Below are positions 43,532 to 52,628 of a stretch of 64,000 nt of DNA, piece after piece. The stretch lies in assembly GCA_009701715.1 (NCBI GenBank), contig WLJO01000001.1, forward strand, positions 62,001 to 126,000. Direction: 5' to 3'. The notes below the pieces were generated by a model. The model did not search any database. It was not told the origin of the DNA and saw only the letters and a program-made list of their open reading frames with translations. Source of the DNA: Actinomycetota bacterium. Lineage in GTDB: Bacteria > Actinomycetota > Acidimicrobiia > Acidimicrobiales > Ilumatobacteraceae. The translations under genes were made by a program, and so were the position numbers. Within the stretch, counting starts at the first letter, position 1. Each line of letters opens with the position of its first letter.

Positions 43532-44491
43532 ATGACCATCAGGAGAACAACAAGTCGAGTGGCCTTTGCTCACCCTGTCATCCTGCTGCTACTGGTGGCC
43601 GCGTGTGGGTCCTCCCCGTCCTCACCGTCTCGTTCCCTGTCCCCGGGAACAACCCGCTCCATCTCCTCGTCGACCATGGCGCGCACGACACCACCCAACT
43701 CGAGCAACACGACGTCGTCCAGCACATCGACAACGACGGCACCAACCTCCACACCCTCGCTCCCGGTCGGGGAGGAAATCCGCCTCCCCGACTACGAGGA
43801 CCGCCCCACGCTCCTCCAGCGGGGACCAGACGCCAACTCGCCCCTCGTCGTCGTCTTCCACGGCAGTCGCGGAAGCATCGAGAACATCCAGAAGCGATCT
43901 GGCCTGCATCTCGACGGTCCGGCAGCAGGCGTTGCCGTGCTCTGGCTGTCGGGCAAACCGCTGCCAAAGCGGTCGTGGAATACCAACAACCGTTGTTGCG
44001 ACCCGGCGAGCACACATCGCGTCGACGACATGGCGTACATCGATGCCGCACTTGAAGCAGTCCGATCTGCTGGGCTCTCGCCCGCTCGGATAATCACCGC
44101 TGGGGTCTCCAACGGTGCAGGGATGGCCGTGAGCGTTGCGTGCAAGCGACCAAAGGTGTTCTCCGCTGCGGTGAGCGTTGCGGGATGGATGCCCGTGTCG
44201 TGCCGGAACACCTCGGTCTCGCTCCTCGCAATCGGAGGCACCAAGGATGACGTCGTCGGCAGGAACAAGCCCAAGCAGATGGCCAAGACCTGGCGACAAT
44301 TCGTTGTGCAGTGCCCTGACAATCCGACCAAGGAAACTTATGGCGCCGCGCACATCGCGACCTGGAGGCGGTGCAGCTCGTCCACCTTCGTGCGACTGGT
44401 TGTATTGGACGACATCGAGCACCTGTGGCCGCGCTTCGAGTTCTACGACGCGACGGCAGACATCATCCGGGTCGCGCTCGGAAAGGTGTAA
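43532..44491 (+). CDS. Esterase lipoprotein (LpqC/PHB depolymerase-like)
   Basis: A 319-residue lipoprotein: a basic N-terminus, a hydrophobic run and the lipobox L-V-A-A-C with the Cys at 25, then a linker to about residue 80 made almost only of Ser, Thr, Pro and Asn. The rest is an alpha/beta hydrolase of the polyhydroxybutyrate depolymerase / feruloyl esterase group: VVVFHGSRGS, the nucleophile elbow GVSNGAG, Asp in GGTKDDVV and His in IEHLWP. It should cleave an ester outside the cell. Its stop is two bases from that of the convergent SRPBCC gene. Confidence 0.8.
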   Translation: MTIRRTTSRVAFAHPVILLLLVAACGSSPSSPSRSLSPGTTRSISSSTMARTTPPNSSNTTSSSTSTTTAPTSTPSLPVGEEIRLPDYEDRPTLLQRGPDANSPLVVVFHGSRGSIENIQKRSGLHLDGPAAGVAVLWLSGKPLPKRSWNTNNRCCDPASTHRVDDMAYIDAALEAVRSAGLSPARIITAGVSNGAGMAVSVACKRPKVFSAAVSVAGWMPVSCRNTSVSLLAIGGTKDDVVGRNKPKQMAKTWRQFVVQCPDNPTKETYGAAHIATWRRCSSSTFVRLVVLDDIEHLWPRFEFYDATADIIRVALGKV

Positions 44492-44493
44492 CG

Positions 44494-44949
44494 CTACTGG
44501 CGCTCGACGACGACCTTGATCCGGTCGAGCGTTGCCTGCATGCCGTTGCGATTCGTCCGGCCACGGGCCTTGCCCATGACTGCCCAGTAGAGCTTCATTG
44601 GCAGGTTCTCGGCGAGGTCGTAGAACTCGGTGACGTCGGTGCCATCACCCTTCGGGTCGAGCTCGTACCCCCAGGTGTTGACCACCTTGTCACCCATGAC
44701 CACACCGAAGGTGAACCGCCGGTTTGCCTCGCACTCAAGCACCTTGCACGTGGTCCAGTAGACGGGACCGCGGCCGTTGCGACGGACGTGTCCACGGAAG
44801 CGGGCCCCCACCACCGGACCGGTAGCACCCTCGAGCCATTCGGCCTCGAAGGTCTCCGGGCTGAACTCGCCGATACGGGTGACATCGCTGACCAGTGCCC
44901 AGACCTTCTCGGGTGCTGTTGCCATGTGTACGGTCACGGAATCGCGCAT
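44494..44949 (-). CDS. SRPBCC family protein (polyketide cyclase-like)
   Basis: A 151-residue protein, MRDSVTVHMATAPEKVWALVSDVTRIGEFSP, with the standard helix-grip start (A-P-E-x-V-W-x-L-V-x-D-V-x-R-x-x-x-x-x-P), a beta meander and a C-terminal helix (MQATLDRIKVVVE). It binds a hydrophobic ligand that cannot be specified. A TAAGGT box six bases before the ATG suggests a leaderless message. Confidence 0.85.
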   Translation of the reverse strand: MRDSVTVHMATAPEKVWALVSDVTRIGEFSPETFEAEWLEGATGPVVGARFRGHVRRNGRGPVYWTTCKVLECEANRRFTFGVVMGDKVVNTWGYELDPKGDGTDVTEFYDLAENLPMKLYWAVMGKARGRTNRNGMQATLDRIKVVVERQ

Positions 44950-44955
44950 GTTCCG

Positions 44956-44961
44956 ACCTTA
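44956..44961 (-). promoter_or_regulatory. Candidate -10 box of a leaderless transcript
   Basis: TAAGGT on the minus strand, six bases before the ATG at 44949 of the SRPBCC gene. Confidence 0.5.
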
Positions 44962-44979
44962 CCGGCCGCGCGCACGGCC

Positions 44980-46467
44980 TCAGGCCGCGGGCATGAAGTA
45001 CGGCTGGCAGCGTGCGGGTGCCCCCGAGTCCACCGCCCGGTAGGCGAACAACCGCTTCTCCCAACCACCCACCGGTCGCGAGAGCTCCGGATCCACCCGG
45101 GTGCTCGGGATCTCGCTGATCGTCCGACCGCGTGCGTAGACAAGCCGAGCATCAGGGTGCGTCGACGTGTAGGCACGCAATGCCGTGAACGTGAGGAGAT
45201 AACGCTGTTCCGCGTAGACATTCAGGCCCGGGTCCGACGACGACAGCACGGTGACGAGGTCACCCTGGCGGTCCGTCCATCGCCAGGCCGTCGGTATCAA
45301 CAGCCCGTTCTCGTACCCGGGTGCCGTCACAAGGTTGCTGTACATGTTCCAGGAGTACGTCGTCTTCACCCCCACGTACGGCGTCAGCCCGTTCAGGAAT
45401 GCGAGGAGCACGACAGCCAGCAACCAACGCGTTGCGGGGATCACCGTGATGCTCTCGTCGCGGTCAACGCCCATGCGGCGACGGCTCACCATGTACCAAC
45501 CAACGACCGTGGCGAGACCAAGACTGAACACTCGCCAGACCGTGTCGCGCGCGTCGGCGGGGAAGCCTGCCCAGCCGCCCGACAACGACGAGCCACGCAT
45601 CACCAGCACCACCCCCATCGCTGTCGCGCACGCGTAACGGACAGCGCGACTCGTAATCCGCTCGAGCCTGCCGAGACGCGCGGAGACTGCCGTGAAGAAC
45701 TCCGCCGGCAGGAACAGCAGCAGCAACGCATACACGAGGGATGAAAAGTCCGCGAACGAGTGCAGACCGTCGAGGCCGATGATCCCGTGGAACCCGACGG
45801 CGACGAACACGCCGAGTACCCGAGTGCGACGAATGATGAGCAGGGCGACCACCGAGAGTTCGACGACGATGACGGCAATGACGACCACGCGGCCCCAGAA
45901 CGGCGACCCGGCGGTGTTCACGAAGTCCAACCCGATCGAGCGCGCCGTTTCGTCGGTGAAGTACGTGCCGCAACTCACGATCGGGTCGAGGAACCCCCGA
46001 TTCACCTTCGACAACGTGGTGAACGAGTAGAAGACGAAGAACACACCGCGCGCCACGGGTTCGAGCACACGCGTGGTGTCGAGTAGTGCGGGCGAACGGC
46101 CACGAACCGCCGAGTGCACGGTTGCGCCGACGATGCCGAGGGACACAAAGGTGACCACGAGCCAGTGATTTCCCATGACCGGCGACTCCAGCCACGCAAG
46201 TACCGGAACGGCCAGCGATACGAGGACCAGCGGGAGCAGACGGTCCGGCCGCACCATGAGCAAGAGCGCGAACGCTGCGATACCGCCGCCCCACCACGAC
46301 GCACTGGTTGGGCTCACGAACATCCGGGTGGTCAGGCCCGCATTCGCGAGGTGAAACAGCAGCGAGAGTGCCCAGAGTGCAACGAACCATCTCCAGCGAG
46401 CGCTCACGGGGGTGCGCCTCAGCCCGGATGCCGAACGGGGATCGGGGTCGGCGTCGACACGGCCCAT
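44980..46467 (-). CDS. Polytopic membrane protein, HTTM-like
   Basis: A 495-residue protein with about 9-11 hydrophobic helices and a soluble C-terminal domain of about 120 residues. The segment LNGLTPYVGVKTTYSWNMYSNL before the soluble domain resembles the HTTM / vitamin-K-carboxylase-like family, and HGIIGLDG plus SFADFSSL sit in the middle. No enzymatic activity can be claimed. The start at 46467 has a strong GGAGGAG site five bases away. Two more ATGs upstream (46488, 46503) lack one. Divergent from the phosphomutase-like operon. Confidence 0.6.
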   Translation of the reverse strand: MGRVDADPDPRSASGLRRTPVSARWRWFVALWALSLLFHLANAGLTTRMFVSPTSASWWGGGIAAFALLLMVRPDRLLPLVLVSLAVPVLAWLESPVMGNHWLVVTFVSLGIVGATVHSAVRGRSPALLDTTRVLEPVARGVFFVFYSFTTLSKVNRGFLDPIVSCGTYFTDETARSIGLDFVNTAGSPFWGRVVVIAVIVVELSVVALLIIRRTRVLGVFVAVGFHGIIGLDGLHSFADFSSLVYALLLLFLPAEFFTAVSARLGRLERITSRAVRYACATAMGVVLVMRGSSLSGGWAGFPADARDTVWRVFSLGLATVVGWYMVSRRRMGVDRDESITVIPATRWLLAVVLLAFLNGLTPYVGVKTTYSWNMYSNLVTAPGYENGLLIPTAWRWTDRQGDLVTVLSSSDPGLNVYAEQRYLLTFTALRAYTSTHPDARLVYARGRTISEIPSTRVDPELSRPVGGWEKRLFAYRAVDSGAPARCQPYFMPAA

Positions 46468-46764
46468 GCGCTCCTCCGGGAACCCCATCTCGTGCTCTCG
46501 CATATCCCCTACGGTCCGCCGCTGCTGTTCCCCACCCTAGGGACCCTGTCGATGCCACTTCTGGATTGTGGGCACCCGATGCGCTGTGATGATTACCGTG
46601 GGCACGAGGAGCGAGCCCTGACCATCTTCGACCGGACGGCCGGCTCCTCGCCGAGTCGTTCCACACGCGCTGGACGGGTCAGGCCAGAGACGCAGGCGCT
46701 GGTAACCCCCCGCCGCCGCCGCTCCGGGCGTTCCGCAATTCCCCCCAGTAGGTTGGGAACCGGT

Positions 46765-47439
46765 ATGCCTTCTCCGTCATCTGCCCCCAAGAAGCCCGCC
46801 AAGCCGTCGGCTCCCCCGCCCACGCTGCTCATCCTCGTTCGGCACGGGCAGACCCCAACAACCGGCAAGGTGCTGCCGGGACGCGCACCCGGACTCCATC
46901 TTGCCGAGCAGGGTCTCGAACAGGCCCGTACAGCGGCCGAACGTCTCTCGAAGCTCACCAAGGTGGACGCGATCTACGCCTCGCCGCTCGAGCGCACCCG
47001 CGAGACCGCAGCACCGATCAGCAAGGCCCTCGGGCTCCCGGTGAAGGCAGACCGCGGTCTGCTCGAGGCGGACTTCGGCGACTGGACCGGTAGGGAACTC
47101 AAGGACTTGATGAAGCTGCCGGAGTGGAACACGGTGCAGCGTGCTCCCTCGACGTTCCGCTTCCCCTCAGGCGAGAGCTTCCTCGAGATGCAGACACGGA
47201 TCGTTGGCGCGCTCGATCGACTCCGCGAACGCCACCCCGGCGGTGTGGTGATCGCCGTGTCCCATGCCGATCCCATCAAGGCAGCGGTTGCACACGCTAT
47301 GGGCACCCACCTCGACCTGTTCCAGCGGATCGTTATCTCCCCGTGCTCGGTCACCGCTATCGCGTATCACGGCGGCGGGCCGGTGGTGCTCACCGTCAAC
47401 TCAACCGGCGGGTCGCTGGGCGACCTGCGCCCGTCGTGA
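46765..47439 (+). CDS. Histidine phosphatase family protein, MSMEG_4193 group
   Basis: A 224-residue phosphoglycerate-mutase-like protein. The catalytic RHGQ is at 26-29, the second conserved part YASPLERTRETAAP, then Glu in LLEADFGDW and the second His in VSHADPIKAAV. The N-terminal 20 residues are Pro/Ser/Lys-rich. It belongs to the group always found next to DUF3090 and SCO1664 genes in actinobacteria, and here as well it begins that operon. Substrate unknown. A TAGGTT box lies 10 bases before the ATG, so the leader may be only a few bases long. Confidence 0.88.
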   Translation: MPSPSSAPKKPAKPSAPPPTLLILVRHGQTPTTGKVLPGRAPGLHLAEQGLEQARTAAERLSKLTKVDAIYASPLERTRETAAPISKALGLPVKADRGLLEADFGDWTGRELKDLMKLPEWNTVQRAPSTFRFPSGESFLEMQTRIVGALDRLRERHPGGVVIAVSHADPIKAAVAHAMGTHLDLFQRIVISPCSVTAIAYHGGGPVVLTVNSTGGSLGDLRPS

Positions 47440-47457
47440 GCACCATGGCGTTGCCTC

Positions 47458-47976
47458 ATGGGTGACCTCTACGAGTTCGACGACGTGGATGCCTTCGGGG
47501 TCGGCACGGTCGGTGTTCCCGGCCAGCGAACGTTCTTCGTGCAGGTTCGTGCAGACGGGAACCGGGTCACGCTCAAGTGCGAGAAGCAACAGGTAGCCGC
47601 GCTCGGCCAGTACCTGCAGAAGCTCCTCGAGGACCTTCCCTCCCCCGGTGATCGGCCCCTCGAGCGTTCGCTCGACCTCGTCGCCCCAGTCGAGCCACCG
47701 TCGTTCACGATCGGCGCCATCGGTCTGGCATTCGACCAAGGTCTGGACCGCTTCGTGCTGATGCTCGAGGAGTTCGTCGCCCTGGACCCAGACACCGGCG
47801 AACCGGATCCCGAGGACGCTAGCGACGCCGGGCGGATTCGCTTCCGCCTCACCCGCGGCCAGGCGCTGGCGTTCGCCGAGCGCAGCGAGGAGATCGTTGC
47901 AGCGGGCCGTCCCTCGTGTACGTGGTGCGGGTTCCCCATGGATCCCGACGGCCACCCCTGCCCCCGGATGAACTGA
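47458..47976 (+). CDS. DUF3090 family protein
   Basis: A 172-residue protein with the DUF3090 pattern: MGDLYEFDDVDAFGVGTVG-like start, GQRTFFVQVRADG, LKCEKQQVAALG and the C-terminal Cys motif PSCTWCGFPMDPDGHPCPR. The C-x-x-C with the late Cys is a likely zinc site. It is 18 bases after the phosphatase gene and its TGA overlaps the ATG of the next gene. In mycobacteria the three genes neighbour the mycothiol ligase gene mshC. Function unknown. Confidence 0.9.
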   Translation: MGDLYEFDDVDAFGVGTVGVPGQRTFFVQVRADGNRVTLKCEKQQVAALGQYLQKLLEDLPSPGDRPLERSLDLVAPVEPPSFTIGAIGLAFDQGLDRFVLMLEEFVALDPDTGEPDPEDASDAGRIRFRLTRGQALAFAERSEEIVAAGRPSCTWCGFPMDPDGHPCPRMN

Positions 47977-48713
47977 TGCCCGAGGACGAGGCCGAACTCA
48001 CCCAGCCAGCACCCGAGGGGACCGACGAGGTCGCGATCCTGCTCGAGGGCGAGATCGAGGTGCTGGGGCGCATGCCGTGGAGCTCGAACGCCACGTACCT
48101 CGTTGCGCTACACCGCGACGGCATCGAGGCGAGGGCCATCTACAAGCCGCACCGGGGCGAGCGACCGCTCTGGGACTTCCCCTCCGGGCTGTACCGTCGC
48201 GAGGTGGCTGCCTACGAACTGTCCGAGTCGATGGGGCTCCACATCGTCCCAACAACCGTTCTGCGGGACGGCCCCTTCGGCGAGGGCTCGGTCCAGTGGT
48301 TCGTCGAAGCCGACTTCAAACAGCACTACTTCTCGCTGCACGAGTCTCGTACCGACCTGCACGACCAATTCCGCGGCATGGTGGTGTTCGACTACGTCGC
48401 GAACAACACGGACCGCAAGAGTGGGCACTGCCTCCTGGACGCGAGGGACCGAGTCTGGGGGATCGACCACGGACTGTGCTTCTCGTCGGAGTTCAAGCTG
48501 CGCACGGTCATCTGGGAGTTCGGTGGCGATCCACTCGCCAACGAGCACGTTGCATCGTTGCGCCGGCTCGTGGAAGCCGTACCACTGCGAGTGGCTGCGC
48601 TGCTCGACGACGAGGAGGTGGCTGCCATCTCCGAACGGGCGGAAGAGTTGATCACCGATGGTGTCCTCCCCGTCGACGACAGCGGCCGTCGGTACCCCTG
48701 GCCGCTCGTATGA
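47976..48713 (+). CDS. SCO1664 family protein (PI3/4-kinase-like)
   Basis: A 245-residue protein. The YLVALHRDGIEARAIYKP segment gives the Lys of a lipid-kinase-like ATP site, GLYRREVAAYELSESMG follows, MVVFDYVANNTDRKSGHCL has the catalytic D-x-x-x-x-N and GIDHGLCFS the metal Asp. It is the SCO1664 family, distantly related to phosphatidylinositol 3/4-kinases. Substrate unknown. Translation is coupled at both ends: TGATG with DUF3090 and ATGA with the next gene. Confidence 0.85.
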   Translation: MPEDEAELTQPAPEGTDEVAILLEGEIEVLGRMPWSSNATYLVALHRDGIEARAIYKPHRGERPLWDFPSGLYRREVAAYELSESMGLHIVPTTVLRDGPFGEGSVQWFVEADFKQHYFSLHESRTDLHDQFRGMVVFDYVANNTDRKSGHCLLDARDRVWGIDHGLCFSSEFKLRTVIWEFGGDPLANEHVASLRRLVEAVPLRVAALLDDEEVAAISERAEELITDGVLPVDDSGRRYPWPLV

Positions 48714-49702
48714 ACTACCCGCACGACGAACAACTCGATCTCCTCGTGAGTCGGGCCGACCTCGACGGCCTAGTTCGTCTCATCGACAGTGCGTGCGATG
48801 CCAAGGACTGGGACCGGCTCGCGAACATCAGGAACTCCTCGCGTGCTGCAGTGCTCACGGGGCGCCAGCTCTGGCCCGCAGCGACCCTGGCCGAGTACCG
48901 CACCGCGCTCCTTGCCCCGCCAGAGTGGGCCGCCCGGGTGATCTCCGACGAGGCGAGCCAGTTCTCGCTCGGCCCGCTCACCGAGGTGATCGCCCAGAAC
49001 CACACATGGGCCGAGCTCAGCCCGTTCCTTGCACCCGGACCGGCACGGGCCTTCATCGCCCACGAGCGGGTGCTGAGGGGCGAAGTGATCGACGACGACG
49101 GCACCATCGACCCCGTGCTCGACCTGCCGCTGTTCCTCGAGCAGTGGGAGCCTGCGTACCCCCTTGCGGTCTACAAAGCGAACGAGGCCCGGTTCGACCC
49201 CCCGCCGATCCCGAGCACGCCCATCGAGGTACCCCTCCCGCCGCCCGGCGAGCTGATTGGCGACCCGGACACCGTTGAGGCCTTTCGCGAACTCGTCGCC
49301 CCGTGGACCGCCCACTCGAACGGCCGTATCGAGATTGCCGTGGTCGAGGGCGATCACCTCGAGGCGATCGCTGCACTCGGCCCTGCCCGTGCGCGAATCA
49401 CTGCGCTCACCGCTCCCGAGGCGATCGCCTGGCTCGCATGGGCCGGGGCCGTGGGTGGGGCCCACGGTCGGCGCAGGGGCGCCGCAGCGGGTCGCTTCGG
49501 GGCATGGTGGGCCGCAGCAGCGATCTGCGGCGTGATCGAGGAGTGGCCGATCGCGCCGGCGGACCTCGGGGACCTCGTTCGGTCCGTTCAGTGGTTCTGG
49601 TGGGATGCCTACGAACCAGCGACCGGCTGGCAGTTGCAGCTCGCTGCCTGCGATCCCGCCGAGGGTCTCTCGTGGGCCGTCAGCGCACAAGACCTCTCCT
49701 GA
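48710..49702 (+). CDS. Hypothetical protein, fourth gene of the DUF3090 operon
   Basis: A 330-residue soluble protein beginning MNYPHDEQLDLLVSRADLDG and translationally coupled to SCO1664 by ATGA. The first half is helical (a RLIDSACDAKDWDRLANIRN helix, then RQLWPAATLAEYRTALLAP), the second half has an Ala/Trp-rich helical domain with IAWLAWAGAVGGAHGRRRGA and WWAAAAICGVIEEWP. I do not recognise the family. In mycobacteria this spot is taken by mshC, so a lineage-specific partner of the operon is likely (inference). A perfect terminator follows. Confidence 0.65.
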   Translation: MNYPHDEQLDLLVSRADLDGLVRLIDSACDAKDWDRLANIRNSSRAAVLTGRQLWPAATLAEYRTALLAPPEWAARVISDEASQFSLGPLTEVIAQNHTWAELSPFLAPGPARAFIAHERVLRGEVIDDDGTIDPVLDLPLFLEQWEPAYPLAVYKANEARFDPPPIPSTPIEVPLPPPGELIGDPDTVEAFRELVAPWTAHSNGRIEIAVVEGDHLEAIAALGPARARITALTAPEAIAWLAWAGAVGGAHGRRRGAAAGRFGAWWAAAAICGVIEEWPIAPADLGDLVRSVQWFWWDAYEPATGWQLQLAACDPAEGLSWAVSAQDLS

Positions 49703-49765
49703 CGACGTCTCATTTCGCCTGAAGAAATCCATGTCAGGACACACAACTCGTTGCTGAGAATGCGA

Positions 49766-49797
49766 AACGGGCGGGGCGCTGGTGCGCCCCGCCCGTT
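49766..49797. terminator. Bidirectional terminator
   Basis: AACGGGCGGGGCGC (49766-49779) and GCGCCCCGCCCGTT (49784-49797) pair perfectly around a TGGT loop. It lies between the end of the DUF3090 operon (plus) and the etf genes (minus). Confidence 0.8.
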
Positions 49798-49820
49798 CAG
49801 TTCAGTTCAGTTCAGTTCAG
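49796..49820. repeat. TTCAG pentanucleotide repeat
   Basis: Five tandem TTCAG units directly abut the terminator stem. Such a simple repeat is unusual in this GC-rich window and is a candidate variable-number tract. Confidence 0.85.
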
Positions 49821-49830
49821 TGTGCCCAGA

Positions 49831-50796
49831 TCAGCGGCCCTGAAGTGCCTCGATCAACTTCGGAAGCACCTTCAGTGCGTCGCCAACAATGCCAAGGTCG
49901 GCGATCCCGAAGATCGGCGCTTCCTTGTCCTTGTTGATGGCAATGATGTGCTTAGAGCCCTTCATACCCACCATGTGCTGGGTCGAACCCGAGATACCCA
50001 CAGCGAGGTACACGTTGGGCTTGACCACCTTGCCGGTCTGGCCGACCTGCATGCTGTACGGAACCCAGCCGGCGTCGACGATCGCTCGTGACGCACCTGC
50101 TGCACCCTTGAGCTGCTTGGCAAGCGACTCAACTAGCGAGTAGTTGCCGGCCTCGCCGAGACCACGGCCGCCGGACACGACGATGTCGGCCTCGTCCAGT
50201 TTGGGTCCGGTGGACTCCTCAACATGCGATGCCGTCATGGTTGCGCCGCCGGTTGCGCCAAGATCGGGAACCGGAGCGGCGGCCACCGACGCAGCACCGC
50301 CACCCGAGGCTTCCGCTGCAAACGACTTCGGCCGGAACACTGCGAGGTGCGGGCCGGTCCCGGTGAAGGTGGTGCTGACGAGCGTGTTGCCGCCGAAGAT
50401 CGGTGTCGTGACCGACACCAAGTCGCCATTGATCTCGACGTCGACGTTGTTGGTGAGCACCGTGCGATCGAGCTTCACCGACAGGCGCGACACCACGTCA
50501 CGGCCCTCGTAGTTCTGCGGGAACAACACGAGGTCGGGGACGTCGCCACCGTCGATCACGGCCTTCATCGCCGAGGCGACGGCCACACCGGGAAGCTTCC
50601 CGGCCAGATCGCCCGTGGCGTACACCTTGGTGGCGCCGTAGGAACCGAGTGCAGCCGCAGCCGCAGCACCGTCTCCGGCCATGAAGGCCGACACCGTGGC
50701 GCCAAGGGAGCGAGCCTTGGTCAGGAGTTCGAGCGTGCCCGACGTGGGTGCTCCGTTGTTGATCTGGGCAAACACCCAGATGTTGTTGACTGCCAT
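49831..50796 (-). CDS. etfA: Electron transfer flavoprotein alpha subunit
   Basis: A 321-residue protein with the EtfA C-terminal FAD domain: [62 protein letters not shown] and [11 protein letters not shown], which is the isoalloxazine and ADP site. The N-terminal domain pairs with EtfB. Together they take electrons from acyl-CoA dehydrogenases and pass them to the quinone pool. A GAGGAGG site precedes the ATG, 13 bases after the etfB stop, so the two are one operon. Confidence 0.95.
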   Translation of the reverse strand: MAVNNIWVFAQINNGAPTSGTLELLTKARSLGATVSAFMAGDGAAAAAALGSYGATKVYATGDLAGKLPGVAVASAMKAVIDGGDVPDLVLFPQNYEGRDVVSRLSVKLDRTVLTNNVDVEINGDLVSVTTPIFGGNTLVSTTFTGTGPHLAVFRPKSFAAEASGGGAASVAAAPVPDLGATGGATMTASHVEESTGPKLDEADIVVSGGRGLGEAGNYSLVESLAKQLKGAAGASRAIVDAGWVPYSMQVGQTGKVVKPNVYLAVGISGSTQHMVGMKGSKHIIAINKDKEAPIFGIADLGIVGDALKVLPKLIEALQGR

Positions 50797-50809
50797 GGTC
50801 GTTGCCTCC

Positions 50810-51586
50810 TCAGATGACTTTCAGGTTCTCGAGGTACGCCACGATCTTCGTGAAGCCCTCGCCGTCGTCCTCGATGATCTCGCCTGCTGCCCTGGCCTCG
50901 GCCTGGGTAACGCTTGCGATCTGCTGGCCTGCGCCCGCCCAGCCCACCGGGCTGATGCCGAGATCTGCAGCCTTGACCTCGTCGATCGGCTTGCTCTTCG
51001 CCGCCATGATGCCCTTGAAGGACGGGTACCGCGGCTCGACGACACCGGCCGTCACGCTGAGCAGTGCCGGGAGCGTGCAGGTGACCTCGTCGTAGCCCTC
51101 CTCGGTCTGGCGCTGCACCTTCACCGACGTGCCCTCGACGGCAACCTTCTTCGCGAAGGTGACCGACGGCAGACCGAGCAGCTCGGCCATCTGCTCGGGC
51201 ACGGTGCCGGTGTAGCCGTCGCTCGACTCGGTTGCGGCGATCACGAGATCAGCGCCACCGAGCCGCCGGACTGCAGCAGCAAGCACTTTGGCGGTGGTGA
51301 GTGCGTCCGAACCCTGCAGTGCGGGGTCCGACACGAGCACACCTCTGGCAGCCCCCATGGCGAGTGCCGTGCGCATGCCCGACACCTCTCCATTGGGAGC
51401 CATAGACACGAGGCTCACCTCTCCGCCCCCAGCGGCATCGACAAGCTGCAGCGCCATTTCGACGCCATAACTGTCGGACTCATCCAAGATGAGCTTGCCG
51501 TCGCGCTTGAGCGTGTTGGTGGCCGGATCCAGCGCCCCCGGCAGTGCCGGGTCCGGGATCTGTTTCACACAGACGATGACGTTCAT
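50810..51586 (-). CDS. etfB: Electron transfer flavoprotein beta subunit
   Basis: A 258-residue EtfB, MNVIVCVKQIPDPALPGALD, with the AMP site region (EMALQLVD, LVSMAPNGEV), the ADLVIAATESSDGYTGTVPEQMAELLG motif and the RYPSFKGIMAAKSKP recognition loop. The latter docks partner dehydrogenases. Chosen start is the only one fitting the family. It is upstream of etfA. Both acyl-CoA dehydrogenases in this window (22566, 42242) are plausible partners. Confidence 0.95.
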   Translation of the reverse strand: MNVIVCVKQIPDPALPGALDPATNTLKRDGKLILDESDSYGVEMALQLVDAAGGGEVSLVSMAPNGEVSGMRTALAMGAARGVLVSDPALQGSDALTTAKVLAAAVRRLGGADLVIAATESSDGYTGTVPEQMAELLGLPSVTFAKKVAVEGTSVKVQRQTEEGYDEVTCTLPALLSVTAGVVEPRYPSFKGIMAAKSKPIDEVKAADLGISPVGWAGAGQQIASVTQAEARAAGEIIEDDGEGFTKIVAYLENLKVI

Positions 51587-51678
51587 AAGAGCCCCATTGT
51601 TACCCACTGGTATCGGGGTACCCAACCCGGCGTGACCGATCAAACGGCGCTCCAGGGAGGTCCGAACCCCGCCACAAC

Positions 51679-51684
51679 TAGGCT
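51679..51684 (+). promoter_or_regulatory. Possible -10 box of the DAG-kinase-like gene
   Basis: TAGGCT, eight bases before the TTG at 51693. The spacing is slightly long compared with the other leaderless candidates. Confidence 0.3.
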
Positions 51685-51692
51685 GCAGAGTC

Positions 51693-52607
51693 TTGCGGCT
51701 CCTCCTCGTCGTCAACTCGTTTGCCTCGTCCGTCACGGCCCGCAACACGGTCGTGGTGCACCGTGCGCTCTCCCGGAGCCACGAGGTCGAGGTCGTGGAG
51801 ACGAACCGACGGGGTCACGCCACCCGGATCGCGCAGGACGCAGCCCGTCGAGGGGTGGATCTCGTAGTGGGTTACGGCGGCGACGGCACCCTGAACGAGG
51901 TGGCAACCGGCATCGCGGGAACCGATACCGCACTCGGGGTGCTTCCCGGCGGCTCGACCAACGTGTTCGCGCGAACGCTCGGGATGCCGAACGATCCGGC
52001 GGAGGCGGTCAAGGGGTTGGTTGCGGGTCTCGACGCAGGCAACCTCCGACCCATCGGGCTCGGTCGCGTGAACAGCCGCTACTTCTGCTTCCACACCGGC
52101 ATCGGCTTCGATGCAGCGGTGGTACGCCGGGTTGAGCGTCACGCATCGCTGAAGCGCTGGGCGGGGCATCCCCTGTTCATCTACGCCGCAGTCTCGACGT
52201 GGGCGGCGCACTATGACCGGCGCGAGCCGCACTTCGCGCTCGACTTCGGCGACGGGACCGGCGTGCCTGATGGCTACTTCACGATCGTGCTCAACACCAA
52301 CCCGTACACGTACCTGGGCAACCACCCGCTCGACCTGTCTCACAACGCCGCGCTCGACCGTGGCCTCGTGGCCATCACGTTCCGCACCATGAAGGTGGGC
52401 CCAATCCTGAGGTCCCTCGCCGGCGCGCTGCGTGGCGGCGGTATCGAGCCATCGCAGTACGTGGACGAGCGCAGCGACCTGTCCCGTTTCGACGTTGTCG
52501 CCGGCAAGCCGTTCCCTTACCAGGTGGACGGGGACTACCTCGGCGAGATGTCGCGACTGCGCTTCGAGCACTGTCCCGACGCAGTGCGTCTCTGTTTCCC
52601 CCTCTAG
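51693..52607 (+). CDS. Diacylglycerol kinase-like lipid kinase
   Basis: A 304-residue enzyme of the DagK/YegS family, with the nucleotide motif GYGGDGTLNEV (Asp64) and LPGGSTNVFARTLGMP. The C-terminal half (FHTGIGFDAAVVRRVE, YFTIVLNTNPYTYLGNHPLD) is the substrate sandwich. It phosphorylates a diacylglycerol-type or sphingosine-like lipid at the membrane. The start is a TTG at 51693, as no ATG or GTG fits the first strand. Convergent with the phosphodiesterase gene. Confidence 0.88.
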   Translation: MRLLLVVNSFASSVTARNTVVVHRALSRSHEVEVVETNRRGHATRIAQDAARRGVDLVVGYGGDGTLNEVATGIAGTDTALGVLPGGSTNVFARTLGMPNDPAEAVKGLVAGLDAGNLRPIGLGRVNSRYFCFHTGIGFDAAVVRRVERHASLKRWAGHPLFIYAAVSTWAAHYDRREPHFALDFGDGTGVPDGYFTIVLNTNPYTYLGNHPLDLSHNAALDRGLVAITFRTMKVGPILRSLAGALRGGGIEPSQYVDERSDLSRFDVVAGKPFPYQVDGDYLGEMSRLRFEHCPDAVRLCFPL

Positions 52608-52628
52608 CCCACTCGGGTCGCTAGAGGG
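52600..52628. terminator. Stem-loop holding both convergent stop codons
   Basis: CCCTCTAGC (52600-52608) and GCTAGAGGG (52620-52628) pair exactly around 11 bases. The lipid kinase stop and the phosphodiesterase stop both lie inside the arms. Confidence 0.55.
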
